Position numbers and translations under genes: made by a program
Notes under the pieces: model-generated
Database searches by the model: none
What the model saw: only the letters and a program-made list of their open reading frames with translations
What the model was told of the DNA's origin: nothing
Source of the DNA: Halalkalibacter sp. APA_J-10(15)
Lineage (GTDB): Bacteria; Bacillota; Bacilli; Bacillales; Bacillaceae_D
Length of the DNA: 64,000 nucleotides
Reading direction: 5' to 3'
Assembly (NCBI RefSeq): GCF_023017105.1
Contig: NZ_JALKEV010000001.1
Span: 1 to 64,000 of the forward strand
Shown: positions 12,069-22,411 of the stretch, piece after piece
Numbering within the stretch: the first letter of the stretch is position 1
Layout of the letters: each line of letters opens with the position of its first letter

Positions 12069-12111
12069 CGATAGATGGTTTAAATGTTCAGAGAAACAAG
12101 GAGGAACTTAC

Positions 12112-12888
12112 GTGATTAAGAAGTTTGGATTGGTTGCGATGATTATAGGGCTGCTTCTTGTCATGACCGGCTGTTTTAACATCGAAGAACCAATTAATAG
12201 TAGTAGTGAGGGATTTTGGGATTCGTATTTTGTTTATCCGTTATCGTGGGTCATTCTTTTTGTAGCGGATATTTTTGGAGAGCAATCAGGTCATGGTTGG
12301 GCGATTGTCATCGTAACGATTCTTTTACGTATTTTAATATTGCCATTAATGATTAAACAAACGAAAAGCGCTAAGGCGATGCAAGCTGTACAGCCTGAAA
12401 TGGCAAAGCTTCGAGAGAAATACAGTGCGAAAGACCAAAAGACACAACAACAATTACAACAAGAAATGATGCAGTTATTCCAGCAAAAAGGAGTAAATCC
12501 TCTGGCTGGTTGTTTGCCGCTCTTTATACAAATGCCGATTTTACTTGCGTTCTATCATGCGATTATGCGTACGGAAGAAATTGGTGGACATGAGTTTATG
12601 TGGTTTGCGTTAGATGCGCCAGATCCATTTTTCATCTTACCTGTTGTGGCTGGAATCACAACATTTGTTCAACAAAAGATGATGATGGTGACAGATAATC
12701 CACAAATGAAAATGCTTCTATATATTATGCCGGTTATGATTTTTGTGTTTGCGATTTTCTTCCCGACAGCATTAACGTTATACTGGGTAGTAGGTAACCT
12801 CTTTATGATAGCACAAACATACTTCATTACGGGCCCAAATGTTGGTAAGGATAAAACAGCTGAAGCGACAGGAGGCAAAAAGAAGTGA
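12112..12888 (+). CDS. spoIIIJ: Membrane protein insertase SpoIIIJ/YidC
   Basis: This YidC/Oxa1-type insertase places proteins in the membrane, and in Bacillus SpoIIIJ is also needed for sigma-G activity in the forespore. The 258 residues begin with a lipoprotein signal (VMTGC, lipidated Cys21), then five membrane segments. The conserved hydrophilic-groove arginine is Arg73, the same number as in B. subtilis. The tail is basic (GGKKK). The start is GTG with GGAGG upstream. It overlaps jag by four bases. Confidence 0.96.
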   Translation: MIKKFGLVAMIIGLLLVMTGCFNIEEPINSSSEGFWDSYFVYPLSWVILFVADIFGEQSGHGWAIVIVTILLRILILPLMIKQTKSAKAMQAVQPEMAKLREKYSAKDQKTQQQLQQEMMQLFQQKGVNPLAGCLPLFIQMPILLAFYHAIMRTEEIGGHEFMWFALDAPDPFFILPVVAGITTFVQQKMMMVTDNPQMKMLLYIMPVMIFVFAIFFPTALTLYWVVGNLFMIAQTYFITGPNVGKDKTAEATGGKKK

Positions 12889-13529
12889 AACGTGTGACGG
12901 TTTCAGGGAAAACGATTGAAGATGCGATTGCAAAGGCGGTAGTTGAATTACAAACGACACAAGAGAAAGTAGACTATAACGTTGTGGAGCAGCCACAAAA
13001 GGGTCTTTTTGGATTGTTTGGTTCGAAACCAGCTGTTGTGGATGTATTTGTATTACCTGATCCGATTGAGAAAGCTCATTCCTTTTTACAGGGCACGTTA
13101 GATCATCTAGGTATAGAGGCAACGATTGAGAAGGAAGAAACGGATCGTGCGTTGCGTTTTAACCTTTCTGCTAATGAAGGAACGGGACGAATTATCGGCA
13201 AAAGGGGACAAACATTAGAGTCGCTTGAATTCTTAACGAACCTTGTTGCAAATCGTGAAGCGGACGCATACACACGGATTGAATTAGATGCGGAGAATTA
13301 TCGTCAAAGACGACAAGTGGTGCTTGAAAATCTAGCTCTTAAGTTGGCGAAGAAGGCGAAAATGACGCGACAGAAAGTCTCATTAGAGCCTATGAATGCT
13401 GCTGAGAGGAAAATGATTCATTCCACACTACAATCCTATGACGGAATTGAGACAGTCTCTGAAGGGAAAGGGATTAATCGCCACATTGTGATTTTACCGA
13501 AAGGAAACAAATTCTCTTCTTCACTTTAA
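12885..13529 (+). CDS. jag: RNA-binding protein Jag/KhpB
   Basis: The 214-residue protein has an N-terminal Jag_N domain (about 1-50), a KH domain with [13 protein letters not shown], and a C-terminal R3H domain. KhpB binds many RNAs in Gram-positives and affects cell division and envelope genes. The start is a GTG overlapping the spoIIIJ stop (GTGA), so translation is probably coupled. The Jag_N domain suggests membrane association with the partner insertase. Confidence 0.95.
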   Translation: MKRVTVSGKTIEDAIAKAVVELQTTQEKVDYNVVEQPQKGLFGLFGSKPAVVDVFVLPDPIEKAHSFLQGTLDHLGIEATIEKEETDRALRFNLSANEGTGRIIGKRGQTLESLEFLTNLVANREADAYTRIELDAENYRQRRQVVLENLALKLAKKAKMTRQKVSLEPMNAAERKMIHSTLQSYDGIETVSEGKGINRHIVILPKGNKFSSSL

Positions 13530-13562
13530 AAGTGTTGGTTCTATATTTAGAAGTTTATGTAG

Positions 13563-13804
13563 AAGAGGCTGGGACATAACTAAAGTGTCTATATGGAAAC
13601 CCGAACAAAAGATGAACGTAGCGGATGAAATATACGTAGACTCCTGCGGGATGAAAAGCCAAGGGTGAGACCCCGCAGTGCGAAGCACGAGGAGGCTCAC
13701 CGGCTTCCCGCGGAAAGCGAAGTATATTTCAGGAGCGGTTTACGTCCTCCATCTATCATTGTTCGGCTTTTCTTTTAGTTAAACCACTTTTGTCCCAGCC
13801 TCTT
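13563..13804. repeat. 242-bp near-palindromic structured element
   Basis: The ends are perfect 14-bp inverted repeats, AAGAGGCTGGGACA (13563-13576) and TGTCCCAGCCTCTT (13791-13804). Inside, CCGAACAA near the left end pairs with TTGTTCGG near the right end. The centre folds further: AAGCC...GGCTT, GGTGAG...CTCACC and a GTGCGAAGCAC hairpin. I recall the core CTCCTGCGGGA...CCCGCGGAAAGCG from intergenic regions of other Bacillaceae. It encodes no protein. It fills the 415-base gap between jag and mnmE together with the next hairpin. Confidence 0.85.
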
Positions 13805-13815
13805 CCTTTCGTGAA

Positions 13816-13859
13816 GGGCACCAAAAAAGTTAAAAACCAAACTTTTTCAGTGCCCTTTT
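13816..13859 (+). terminator. Terminator hairpin before mnmE (repeated type)
   Basis: GGGCACCAAAAAAGTT (13816-13831) pairs with AACTTTTTCAGTGCCC (13840-13855), followed by TTTT. It shares its 3' arm with the gyrA terminator at 1690-1728. Confidence 0.8.
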
Positions 13860-13945
13860 CGTGTAAGTAGGGTACTCTAACAAGCATTCAATACAAATTA
13901 ATGGGGAAAAATAGTACAATGATCATATTGTCGGAGGTGATCAGA

Positions 13946-15322
13946 GTGGAAATGGATACAATCGCGGCGATTTCTACAGCTCTTGGTGAAGGGGCAATTG
14001 GGATTGTGCGTTTAAGTGGTGAAGATGCGATAGCGATAGCTAATCAAATGTATAATGGAAAGCAATCACTCGAACAAGTGGAGTCTCATACGATCGTATA
14101 CGGCTTTATTGAAGATCCGCGTACGAAGGAACGAATAGAAGAAGCAATGGTTACGGTAATGCGAGCACCAAAGACATTTACGTGTGAAGATGTTATCGAA
14201 ATTAATTGTCATGGCGGAATTATGTCAGTGAATCGTGTTCTACAGCTTGCATTAAGACTTGGCGCACGTTTAGCCGAGCCTGGTGAATTTACGAAACGAG
14301 CCTTTTTAAATGGGCGGATTGATCTTTCGCAAGCAGAAGCCGTAATGGATTTGATTCGTGCCAAAACAGATCGCGCTATGGATGTCGCTCTCCATCAAGT
14401 AGAAGGAAGATTGTCAAAGCATATTCAAGCATTACGGCAAGCGTTGCTTGAAACGGTTGCTCACGTGGAAGTGAATATTGATTATCCTGAATATGATGCT
14501 GAAGAGATGACTCATGATTTATTGCGTGAGAAAGCAGATTATGTCAAAAAGGAAATAAATAAATTGTTAGTCACAGCTTCACAAGGTAAAGTATTAAGAG
14601 AAGGGATTTCTACAGCGATTATTGGAAGACCGAACGTAGGCAAGTCGTCGTTAATGAATAGTCTTGTTCATGATAGCAAGGCAATCGTCACAGATATTCC
14701 TGGGACGACAAGAGATGTGATTGAAGAATATGTGAATGTTCGTGGTGTGCCGTTACGGTTAATTGATACAGCTGGAATTCGGGAAACAGAAGATATTGTT
14801 GAACGAATCGGAGTGGAACGATCGCGCCAAGTGTTGAAAGAGGCCGATCTTATCTTACTCGTGTTAAATTATGGAGAAGAGCTTTCGGAAGAAGATGTCG
14901 CTCTTTTTGAAGCGGCTCGTAACATGAATGTGATTGTCATAGTAAATAAGACGGATATTGAGCAGAAGATAGATCTTACTGAAGTGAAGCGATTGGCTGA
15001 TGGGAGACCTGTTATGACAACATCGCTTCTACGTGATAAAGGAATTGAAGAGCTAGAAGAAGCGATTGCGTCTTTGTTCTTTGAAGGGAATATTGATCAA
15101 AATGATATGACGTATGTCTCGAATTCTCGTCATATTGCTTTATTAGAGCAAGCAAAGGGAACGATTGAAGATGCACTAGGAGCGATCGAGATGGATGTAC
15201 CGATTGACCTAGTTCAAATCGATATTACTCGAGCATGGGAGCTATTGGGAGAAATCATCGGTGACAGTGTACAGGAAAGTTTAATTGATCAGTTATTTGC
15301 CCAGTTTTGTTTAGGAAAATAA
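13946..15322 (+). CDS. mnmE: tRNA modification GTPase MnmE
   Basis: MnmE, with MnmG, adds carboxymethylaminomethyl to uridine 34 of certain tRNAs. The 458 residues show the N-terminal folate-binding domain ([14 protein letters not shown]), a G domain with [16 protein letters not shown] and NKTD, and the C-terminal FCLGK motif containing the catalytic cysteine. I start at the GTG at 13946, 8 bases after GGAGG; the ATG at 13952 is possible. Earlier in-frame ATGs lack a ribosome site. Confidence 0.97.
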   Translation: MEMDTIAAISTALGEGAIGIVRLSGEDAIAIANQMYNGKQSLEQVESHTIVYGFIEDPRTKERIEEAMVTVMRAPKTFTCEDVIEINCHGGIMSVNRVLQLALRLGARLAEPGEFTKRAFLNGRIDLSQAEAVMDLIRAKTDRAMDVALHQVEGRLSKHIQALRQALLETVAHVEVNIDYPEYDAEEMTHDLLREKADYVKKEINKLLVTASQGKVLREGISTAIIGRPNVGKSSLMNSLVHDSKAIVTDIPGTTRDVIEEYVNVRGVPLRLIDTAGIRETEDIVERIGVERSRQVLKEADLILLVLNYGEELSEEDVALFEAARNMNVIVIVNKTDIEQKIDLTEVKRLADGRPVMTTSLLRDKGIEELEEAIASLFFEGNIDQNDMTYVSNSRHIALLEQAKGTIEDALGAIEMDVPIDLVQIDITRAWELLGEIIGDSVQESLIDQLFAQFCLGK

Positions 15323-15346
15323 ATAATGAAAAAGGAGGTTCCTATC

Positions 15347-17233
15347 ATGAATTACGAAGCTGGTGAGTTTGATGTGATTGTTATTGGGGCAGGTCATGCT
15401 GGCGTTGAAGCAGGGTTAGCTGCTGCACGTATGGGAGCCAATACGTTAATGTTAACATTGAATTTAGATGCAGTTGCGTATATGCCATGTAACCCATCAG
15501 TTGGTGGCCCAGCAAAAGGAATTGTTGTTCGCGAAATTGATGCACTTGGCGGTGAAATGGCACGAAATATTGATAAAACTCATATTCAAATGAGAATGTT
15601 AAATACAGGTAAAGGCCCTGCTGTTCGAGCCTTACGTGCGCAAGCGGATAAATTTATGTATCAGCACGAGATGAAGAAAACAATTGAAGAAACGGAAAAT
15701 TTACTATTAAGACAAGGTATGGTAGATGAGTTAATCGTTGAAGATGGTGTGTGTCAAGGAGTTGTAACGAATACAGGGGCTAAATACCGCTCGAAAACAG
15801 TCGTTGTGACGACTGGAACTTATTTAAGAGGAAAGATTATTTTAGGTGAATTATCATATGAGAGTGGTCCGAATAACATGAAGGCTTCTGTCAAGCTGGC
15901 TGACCACTTGAAGGAACTCGGGTTTGATATTGTCAGATTTAAAACAGGAACTCCACCACGAGTCAATGCGAGTACGATTGATTATTCGCAAACAGAAATT
16001 CAACCAGGTGATGAGAAGCCACGGGCATTTTCATTTGAAACAGTTAAGTATATTACCGATCAACTTCCTTGCTGGCTAACGTATACAGGTCAAGAGACAC
16101 ATGAACTAATCACGAATAATTTAAATCGTTCACCGATGTATTCTGGGAAGATTGAAGGAACGGGACCTCGTTATTGTCCATCGATTGAAGATAAAATTGT
16201 GCGATTTAACGATAAGCCTCGTCATCAAATTTTCTTAGAGCCAGAAGGGCGTAATACGTCTGAAGTGTATGTTCAAGGGTTATCAACGAGTTTACCTGAA
16301 GAGGTGCAGCTACAAATTTTAAAATCGATACCTGGATTGCAAAATGTTCGGATGATGCGTCCTGGTTATGCCATCGAGTATGATGCCATTGTACCGACTC
16401 AATTATGGCCAACGCTGGAAACGAAACGGCTTGAAGGTTTATTTACCGCAGGGCAAATTAACGGGACTTCTGGCTATGAAGAAGCTGCTGGTCAAGGGTT
16501 AATGGCTGGGATTAATGCTGCTCGAAAAGCATTAGGTGAAGAGAGTCTCGTGCTTGATCGTTCAGATGCATATATTGGCGTTCTCATTGATGATTTAATA
16601 ACGAAGGGGACGAATGAGCCGTATCGTTTACTTACTTCTAGAGCAGAATACCGTCTATTATTACGTCATGATAATGCCGATTTAAGGTTGACAGAAATTG
16701 GATATAACATTGGTCTTATAAAAGAAGAACGCTATTTGCGATTTATTGATAAAAAAGAAAAAATTAGACAGGAAACGAAACGATTAGACAAAATCATAGT
16801 TAAGCCTAATGAGCGAGTAGCAAGCATGTTAGAAGAGGTTGGTTCAGCGCCATTACAAGAAGCGGTAAAAGCAACGATGCTACTAAAACGACCAGAGGTG
16901 ACGTATGAAGATGTAGCGAAAGTTATTGAAGGTCCTGAAGTTGAAGTAGATGAAGATGTAGCGGAGCAAGTTGAAATTCAAGTGAAATATGAAGGTTACA
17001 TTGAAAAGCAGCTTCAGCAAGTCGAACGCTCTCGCAAAATGGAAAATAAGAAAATTCCAGAAAATCTTGATTATTTTTCAATTAATGGTTTAGCGACGGA
17101 GGCGAGACAGAAGCTTAGCCAAGTACGACCGCTTTCTGTAGGCCAAGCTTCGCGCGTTTCGGGAGTGAATCCAGCTGATATTTCCATTTTACTTGTTTAT
17201 TTAGAACAAGGTAGATTAGCTAAAATCAAATAA
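15347..17233 (+). CDS. mnmG: tRNA uridine-5-carboxymethylaminomethyl modification enzyme MnmG
   Basis: The 628-residue FAD protein is the partner of MnmE. It shows the FAD dinucleotide fold [13 protein letters not shown] near the N-terminus, the [12 protein letters not shown] block with its catalytic-region cysteine, and [12 protein letters not shown] later. The ATG at 15347 has AAAGGAGG 8 bases upstream and gives exactly the B. subtilis length. It follows mnmE by 24 bases and precedes rsmG by 28. Confidence 0.98.
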   Translation: MNYEAGEFDVIVIGAGHAGVEAGLAAARMGANTLMLTLNLDAVAYMPCNPSVGGPAKGIVVREIDALGGEMARNIDKTHIQMRMLNTGKGPAVRALRAQADKFMYQHEMKKTIEETENLLLRQGMVDELIVEDGVCQGVVTNTGAKYRSKTVVVTTGTYLRGKIILGELSYESGPNNMKASVKLADHLKELGFDIVRFKTGTPPRVNASTIDYSQTEIQPGDEKPRAFSFETVKYITDQLPCWLTYTGQETHELITNNLNRSPMYSGKIEGTGPRYCPSIEDKIVRFNDKPRHQIFLEPEGRNTSEVYVQGLSTSLPEEVQLQILKSIPGLQNVRMMRPGYAIEYDAIVPTQLWPTLETKRLEGLFTAGQINGTSGYEEAAGQGLMAGINAARKALGEESLVLDRSDAYIGVLIDDLITKGTNEPYRLLTSRAEYRLLLRHDNADLRLTEIGYNIGLIKEERYLRFIDKKEKIRQETKRLDKIIVKPNERVASMLEEVGSAPLQEAVKATMLLKRPEVTYEDVAKVIEGPEVEVDEDVAEQVEIQVKYEGYIEKQLQQVERSRKMENKKIPENLDYFSINGLATEARQKLSQVRPLSVGQASRVSGVNPADISILLVYLEQGRLAKIK

Positions 17234-17261
17234 TGTTATAAGAAAAGTGTGGAGATTTGAT

Positions 17262-17975
17262 ATGTTCAAAGAGACTTTTTCATCACAATTAACCGAACAA
17301 GGAATTTTGATATCTGATCATCAGCTACATCAATTTAACCTGTATTACAAGTTGTTAGTAGAATGGAATGAAAAGATGAACTTAACAGCTATAACCGCTG
17401 AGAATGATGTCTATTTAAAGCATTTTTATGATTCGGTTAGTGCAGCGTTTTATTATTCTTTTGAAGGTGAAAAACATTTAATTGATGTTGGAGCTGGGGC
17501 AGGATTTCCGAGTATTCCACTTAAGATCCTCTTTCCACAATTAAATGTTAGTATTGTCGATTCGCTTAAAAAAAGAATTGGCTTTTTAGAGCACCTTGTC
17601 TCAACATTAGGCTTGAAAAAAGTATCATTGTACCATGACCGTGCAGAGACGTTCGGTCAGAATAAACGTTTTCGTGAATCCTTTGATATTGTTACAGCAA
17701 GAGCTGTTGCACGACTTTCTGTTTTATCTGAATTATGCTTACCCCTCATAAAAGAAGGTGGAGACTTTCTAGCGATGAAGGCATCTGGTGGAGTAACGGA
17801 GCTAGATGATGCTAAAAAGGGGATTGAGATATTAGGAGGGGAGATTAAAGGGGATTATTCCTTCAATCTCCCGATAGAGGAAAGTGAACGACATATTATT
17901 CATATTACGAAAGTGAAGAAAACACCTAAGAAATATCCTCGTAAGCCTGGAATGCCAAATAAAACACCGTTATAA
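17262..17975 (+). CDS. rsmG: 16S rRNA m7G527 methyltransferase RsmG
   Basis: RsmG (GidB) methylates G527 of 16S rRNA; its loss gives low-level streptomycin resistance in other bacteria. The 237 residues contain the SAM-binding block [15 protein letters not shown] and the family motifs [10 protein letters not shown] and TARAVA. The ATG at 17262 has GTGGAG 7 bases upstream. It is the last gene of the mnmE-mnmG-rsmG operon; a parS site begins 2 bases after its stop. Confidence 0.97.
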   Translation: MFKETFSSQLTEQGILISDHQLHQFNLYYKLLVEWNEKMNLTAITAENDVYLKHFYDSVSAAFYYSFEGEKHLIDVGAGAGFPSIPLKILFPQLNVSIVDSLKKRIGFLEHLVSTLGLKKVSLYHDRAETFGQNKRFRESFDIVTARAVARLSVLSELCLPLIKEGGDFLAMKASGGVTELDDAKKGIEILGGEIKGDYSFNLPIEESERHIIHITKVKKTPKKYPRKPGMPNKTPL

Positions 17976-17976
17976 G

Positions 17977-18000
17977 CCAATGTTTCACGTGAAACATTGG
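17977..18000. promoter_or_regulatory. parS: parS site between rsmG and noc
   Basis: TGTTTCACGTGAAACA (17981-17996) fits the parS consensus TGTTNCACGTGAAACA recognised by ParB/Spo0J. The symmetry extends to a perfect 24-base palindrome including the flanking CCAA/TTGG. Confidence 0.95.
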
Positions 18001-18054
18001 TTGCAGGTTTAAAAATTGGAACTGTTGAACAAGTTTGGTGTAAATGGTGCGTAA

Positions 18055-18193
18055 GTGAATTCGGGGGGATCGGCTTCGTGCGTTACACGTTAATCTGAAA
18101 GAAGCGCGCGTTCAGAACAACACAAAATCGTTGTAACGACTCTCTGTGCGATGCAATGTAGAAAAGACGCCACTGCATTTTGTTATCTTTTAC
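18055..18193 (+). repeat. Structured repeat, copy 1 (upstream of noc)
   Basis: This block shares GTGAATTC, GGCTTC, CGTTACACGTTA and TTGTAACG with a block at 36,251-36,415. CGTTACA (18081-18087) can pair with TGTAACG (about 18132-18138), enclosing a TCTGAA...TTCAGA hairpin. It fills the space between parS and the noc promoter and contains no gene. Confidence 0.6.
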
Positions 18194-18222
18194 TTGACGG
18201 TTCGTCATTTCAAGGATATAAA
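18194..18222 (+). promoter_or_regulatory. noc promoter
   Basis: TTGACG (18194-18199) and TATAAA (18217-18222) are 17 bases apart, about 77 bases before noc. Confidence 0.75.
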
Positions 18223-18298
18223 TGAGGTAGGAAAATAGAAGGAATTATACGGTCAACGTCGAAATGAGTAAGATGGGTTACAATCAAAAGGTGGTGTC

Positions 18299-19189
18299 AT
18301 GGCGATGAAGCAACCGTTTTCGCGCCTTTTTGGCTTGGGGGACAAGCAAGCTGAAGAAGAGCAGTTAGGGAACGAAGAAATAGAAGAGATAAAGGAATTG
18401 GAACAACACGACTACGAGGAAGTAAGAGAAATTCCTATTAAGGATATTGTCCCGAATCGTTTTCAACCTCGTACTATTTTTGATGAAGAGCGGATCGCTG
18501 AATTAGCGCAAACAATACGGACGCATGGGATTATCCAACCGATTGTTGTACGTGCTTATGATGAAAAATATGAAATTATTGCAGGCGAAAGACGTTGGCG
18601 AGCTGTCACTTCGTTAGGCTGGGAAACGATACCTGCACTTGTGAAGGAATTTAACGACTCACAGACAGCTTCCGTTGCATTAATTGAAAATTTGCAAAGA
18701 GAAGGCTTAACATCCATTGAAGAAGCGATCGCTTACGCGAAATTAATTGAATTACATGGACTCACACAAGAAAGCCTTGCACAACGGTTAGGGAAGGGTC
18801 AATCAACAATTGCAAACAAAATTCGTCTATTACATCTTCCAGAAAAAGTCCAACAAGCCATTATGGGACGTCATATAACAGAAAGACATGCAAGAGCATT
18901 ATTAATTTTAAAGAATACTGAATTACAAGAAAAAGTATTAGAGGAAGTGCTTGAAAAGCATTTAAATGTCAAGCAAACAGAAGAGCGTGTTCGAGCTATT
19001 TTAGAAAAGCAAAATGGTGAAAAGAAGAAGGTACCAAAACGAAAAGCATACTCTAAGGATATGAGGATTGCGATGAATACGATCCGTCAATCGGTTGATA
19101 TGGTCGTTAAAAGTGGTCTAACCGTTGATGCAGATGAAGAGGAGCATGAGGATTTCTATCAATTTACGATACGGATTCCGAAAAAGTAA
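18299..19189 (+). CDS. noc: Nucleoid occlusion protein Noc
   Basis: Noc is a ParB-like CTPase that binds Noc sites, spreads, attaches to the membrane by its N-terminus and keeps the division septum off the nucleoid. The 296 residues begin with the short amphipathic membrane-targeting segment (PFSRLFGLG). They continue with the CTP-binding region including GERRWR, a helix-turn-helix with [12 protein letters not shown], and a C-terminal dimer domain ending TIRIPKK. AAAGGTGG lies just before the ATG at 18299; the ATG at 18305 is an equally good start. Confidence 0.95.
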   Translation: MAMKQPFSRLFGLGDKQAEEEQLGNEEIEEIKELEQHDYEEVREIPIKDIVPNRFQPRTIFDEERIAELAQTIRTHGIIQPIVVRAYDEKYEIIAGERRWRAVTSLGWETIPALVKEFNDSQTASVALIENLQREGLTSIEEAIAYAKLIELHGLTQESLAQRLGKGQSTIANKIRLLHLPEKVQQAIMGRHITERHARALLILKNTELQEKVLEEVLEKHLNVKQTEERVRAILEKQNGEKKKVPKRKAYSKDMRIAMNTIRQSVDMVVKSGLTVDADEEEHEDFYQFTIRIPKK

Positions 19190-19218
19190 TCTATCGAAGA
19201 AGATAGATTACTTTTTTC
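19185..19218 (+). terminator. Terminator after noc
   Basis: AGTAATCTATC (19185-19195) pairs perfectly with GATAGATTACT (19202-19212), followed by TTTTT. The noc stop codon lies inside the first arm. Confidence 0.92.
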
Positions 19219-19397
19219 GCGAAATGACAAATTGCTGAAGAGTATGTTCAAATAGCAACAAAAAATATCGCAATGGCTTTGAATGCTACGCGTCTTATCG
19301 CCAGAAATTATTGATCACAAGACTTTTAAAAGATGTAGCGACTACGCCCATTGTTTCAAGTTCATTCAAAAAAGGAAACTAGATGGCCTCGAAAAAG

Positions 19398-19426
19398 TTG
19401 ACGCCAAATTTTTTTATTGCTTTTAA
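19398..19426 (+). promoter_or_regulatory. Candidate parA promoter
   Basis: In the 320-base gap between noc and parA, TTGACG (19398-19403) is followed 17 bases later by TTTTAA (19421-19426). The -10 box is poor. I see nothing else in this gap. Confidence 0.35.
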
Positions 19427-19538
19427 AACGATCTCTTTTGAACAATCTCTTAAAATGTAAGAAAACTTTATAAAAACGTGAAACAAAAAGTGTGTTAAAA
19501 TAAAAGACGAACTGTAGGATGGAAAGAAGGTGACAGTG

Positions 19539-20312
19539 TTGGGGAAAATCATCTCCATTGCAAATCAAAAAGGTGGGGTCGGTAAAACGACAACCGCTGT
19601 AAACTTAAGTGCATGCTTAGCGCATTTAGGGAAAAAAGTATTGATTGTTGACATAGATCCACAAGGAAATGCGACGAGTGGTATTGGAATAGAAAAAGGC
19701 GATATAGATGAATGTGTGTATGATGTGTTAGTAGAAGATCTCAATCCTAAAGAGGTCATTTGCTCTTCTGCCATTGAGCGTTTGGATGTCATCCCTTCTA
19801 CTATTCAACTGTCAGGGGCTGAAATTGAGCTAGTACCGACCATTTCAAGAGAAGTACGCTTGAAAAGGGCATTAGCTACCATTTCTGAGGAGTATGATTT
19901 TATTTTCATTGATTGTCCTCCTTCACTTGGTCTATTGACCATTAATTCTCTAACTGCATCAGATTCAGTTTTAATTCCAGTGCAATGTGAATATTATGCG
20001 TTAGAAGGATTAAGCCAATTATTAAATACAGTTAGGCTTGTACAGAAGCATTTAAATACTGATCTGGCTATTGAAGGCGTATTATTAACGATGTTAGATG
20101 CGCGTACGAATTTAGGGATACAAGTGATAGAAGAAGTGAAAAAATACTTTAGAGAGAAAGTATTTGAAACGATTATACCGAGAAATGTTCGATTAGGTGA
20201 AGCACCGAGTCATGGGATGCCGATCATTACATATGATTCAAAATCCCGTGGTGCAGAAGTGTATGTAGACTTAGCGAAGGAAGTGATTGCGAGTGGCGAA
20301 AGGGTTAGGTAA
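19539..20312 (+). CDS. parA: Chromosome partitioning ATPase ParA (Soj)
   Basis: Soj is the ParA-type ATPase that acts with Spo0J in origin segregation and controls DnaA in B. subtilis. The 257 residues show the deviant Walker A KGGVGKTT (Lys11 and Lys16) and IDCPPSLG, and are close to B. subtilis Soj throughout. I chose the TTG at 19539, with GAAGG 8 bases upstream, because the product then starts at the conserved GKIISIANQKGG; a GTG at 19530 is possible. It overlaps parB by 20 bases. Confidence 0.97.
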   Translation: MGKIISIANQKGGVGKTTTAVNLSACLAHLGKKVLIVDIDPQGNATSGIGIEKGDIDECVYDVLVEDLNPKEVICSSAIERLDVIPSTIQLSGAEIELVPTISREVRLKRALATISEEYDFIFIDCPPSLGLLTINSLTASDSVLIPVQCEYYALEGLSQLLNTVRLVQKHLNTDLAIEGVLLTMLDARTNLGIQVIEEVKKYFREKVFETIIPRNVRLGEAPSHGMPIITYDSKSRGAEVYVDLAKEVIASGERVR

Positions 20313-21144
20313 AGGACTACAGGCGTTTTTTCCCGATCATTCAGAGGACATGGATGAGAAAGTGGAGCAAGTTTCTCTTTCAGATTTAAGAGCCAATCCG
20401 TATCAACCACGTAAATCATTTTCAGATGAGGCCATTTCTGAATTAGCCGATTCGATTCGAGAGCATGGGGTTTTGCAGCCAATTATTGCTAGGAAATCAA
20501 TTAAAGGCTACGAAATAGTCGTAGGAGAAAGAAGGTTCCGAGCAGCGAAGGAAGCTGGCTTGAAGAAAGTACCGGTTGTTGTAAAAGAGCTCGATGAACA
20601 AAAAATGATGGAGCTCGCATTAATTGAAAATTTACAACGGGAAGATCTAAATCCAATTGAAGAAGCATTGGCTTATGAAAAGCTAATGAAGCATTTGAAT
20701 GTGACACAGGATCAGCTTTCTCAGAGAGTAGGGAAAAGTAGACCACATATTGCTAATCATCTGAGACTGTTGCAATTACCAAACGTTGTACAACAATTCA
20801 TTTCAGATGGTAAGCTGTCGATGGGGCATGGTCGAGCTTTATTAGGCTTGAAGGATAAGAAGAAGTTATCTCCTTTGCTTGAGAAAGTATTACAAGAAAA
20901 ACTAAGCGTTCGTGAATTAGAGTCACTTGTCAATGAAATGAATTCGTATGTTCCACGTGAAACAAAAAAGAAAAAAGTCTCACTCCCTCCTATTTTGCTT
21001 GAGAAACAGGAGGTGTTACAAGCACGATTAGGAACATCTGTCATGATTAAGCCAGGAAAGAAAAAAGGAAAAATTGAAATTGATTATTTTTCTGACGATG
21101 ACTTAGAGCGTATTATTCAATTATTAGAATCAAATCATGCATAA
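20293..21144 (+). CDS. parB: Chromosome partitioning protein ParB (Spo0J)
   Basis: Spo0J binds parS and, as a CTP-gated clamp, slides along DNA and loads condensin. The 283 residues contain the N-terminal VAKGLGKGL segment that contacts ParA, the CTP motif GERRFR (78-83), a helix-turn-helix with RVGKSRPHIANH, and a C-terminal dimerisation domain. The start is the GTG at 20293, inside the 3' end of parA, indicating translational coupling. A parS site lies within the coding sequence, as in B. subtilis. Confidence 0.97.
   Translation: MAKGLGKGLQAFFPDHSEDMDEKVEQVSLSDLRANPYQPRKSFSDEAISELADSIREHGVLQPIIARKSIKGYEIVVGERRFRAAKEAGLKKVPVVVKELDEQKMMELALIENLQREDLNPIEEALAYEKLMKHLNVTQDQLSQRVGKSRPHIANHLRLLQLPNVVQQFISDGKLSMGHGRALLGLKDKKKLSPLLEKVLQEKLSVRELESLVNEMNSYVPRETKKKKVSLPPILLEKQEVLQARLGTSVMIKPGKKKGKIEIDYFSDDDLERIIQLLESNHA
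20949..20964. promoter_or_regulatory. parS: parS site inside parB
   Basis: TGTTCCACGTGAAACA is an exact parS, encoding part of VPRETK in parB. B. subtilis has its best-known parS at the same place. Confidence 0.97.
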
Positions 21145-21164
21145 TATAAAAAGAATATTCCTTT

Positions 21165-21199
21165 AGTCGTTTGGTGGACCTTCATCGAACGGCTTTTTT
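21165..21199 (+). terminator. Terminator after parB
   Basis: A 12-pair stem, allowing G-U pairs (AGTCGTTTGGTG with CATCGAACGGCT), has a six-base loop and is followed by TTTTTT. Confidence 0.88.
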
Positions 21200-21244
21200 C
21201 TTAAGACTGATCAGGAACAATTAGTAGTAGAAAGGGTGAATGAA

Positions 21245-22393
21245 ATGATTTATTTTGACCATGCTGCTTCATCATACCCGAAGCCGAAGAAAGTCGCAGA
21301 GGCGATGTCGGAAGCGGTTCTTACATACAGTGCGAATCCTGGAAGAGGTGGTCATCGATTAGCAGAGCAAGCTCGCCTCGCCGTTGAAGGTGCTAGGAAA
21401 AAAGTGGCGCAATTGTTTTCCGCACCTAGTAGTAAGAATGTATGGTTTTATCAAAATGCGACGATGGCTATTAATCAAGCAATATTAGGATTCCCATTTA
21501 AAAAAGGGGATCATGTGATTACAACGATGTTTGAGCATAATTCAGTCATCCGTCCGCTTAAACAATTAATGAAGGAAAAAGAAATAGATGTGTCTTTTAT
21601 TGAACCAAATGCTTCAGGACTTATAGTAGCTGAAAACGTGATAGAAGAGATGACGAACCGTACGGTCGTAATTGCGATTACCCATGCTTCAAATGTAACA
21701 GGTGCCGTTGTACCAATACGGGACATTTCAACATACGCCAAGCAAAAGAATGTCGTCTTGTTTGTTGATGCTTCACAAACAGCGGGGACACTCCCTCTTT
21801 CAATGGAGGAGGACCATATTGATCTTCTTGCCTTTGCTGGACATAAATCATTGCTTGGTCCACAAGGAACAGGTGTATTAATAAGTAAAAACGATTATGG
21901 TTTAACTCCATTGATTGTCGGGGGGACAGGTAGTTATTCTGAGTTACCTTATCAGCCACAATCATGGCCTGATCGGTATGAGGCGGGTACGTTGAATACT
22001 CCAGGAATTGTTGGTTTAGCAGCAGGGATTGATGAAATTAATAGGAGAGGACTAGATGACATTTACGAGCATGAGCAATCGCTACTCAAGCACTTCGTTT
22101 CAGAAAGTGAAAAAATAGAAGGATTGAAGCTAGTTGGACCAACAGATTTAACAAAGCGGGTTGCTGTTGCTTCGTTTACATTGGACGGTTTAGACAGCCA
22201 TGAGGTAGCGATGATTCTGGATGAGCATTATCATATTGCCGTTCGCGCTGGATTACACTGTGCTCCGATCATTCATCAAGCGCTTGGGACAGTTGATACA
22301 GGATTAATCCGAGTTAGCTTTGGACCGTATAATAAATTAGATGAAATAGATACTCTTATCCAAGCATTACAAGATATAAGTGAAGCGTTTTAA
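21245..22393 (+). CDS. Class V aminotransferase, cysteine desulfurase-like
   Basis: This 382-residue PLP enzyme belongs to the fold-type I class V family that includes SufS/NifS cysteine desulfurases, which move sulfur from cysteine to a persulfide. The start YFDHAASSYPKP, the PLP-lysine block AGHKSLLGPQGTG and the active-site cysteine in GLHCAPIIH fit the desulfurase subfamily often annotated next to parB in Bacillaceae. The ATG at 21245 has AAAGG 9 bases upstream. No suf or isc genes are nearby, so the sulfur acceptor is unknown. DUF554 follows 18 bases later. Confidence 0.88.
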   Translation: MIYFDHAASSYPKPKKVAEAMSEAVLTYSANPGRGGHRLAEQARLAVEGARKKVAQLFSAPSSKNVWFYQNATMAINQAILGFPFKKGDHVITTMFEHNSVIRPLKQLMKEKEIDVSFIEPNASGLIVAENVIEEMTNRTVVIAITHASNVTGAVVPIRDISTYAKQKNVVLFVDASQTAGTLPLSMEEDHIDLLAFAGHKSLLGPQGTGVLISKNDYGLTPLIVGGTGSYSELPYQPQSWPDRYEAGTLNTPGIVGLAAGIDEINRRGLDDIYEHEQSLLKHFVSESEKIEGLKLVGPTDLTKRVAVASFTLDGLDSHEVAMILDEHYHIAVRAGLHCAPIIHQALGTVDTGLIRVSFGPYNKLDEIDTLIQALQDISEAF

Positions 22394-22411
22394 TAGTGAG
22401 GAGTAGAAAAA

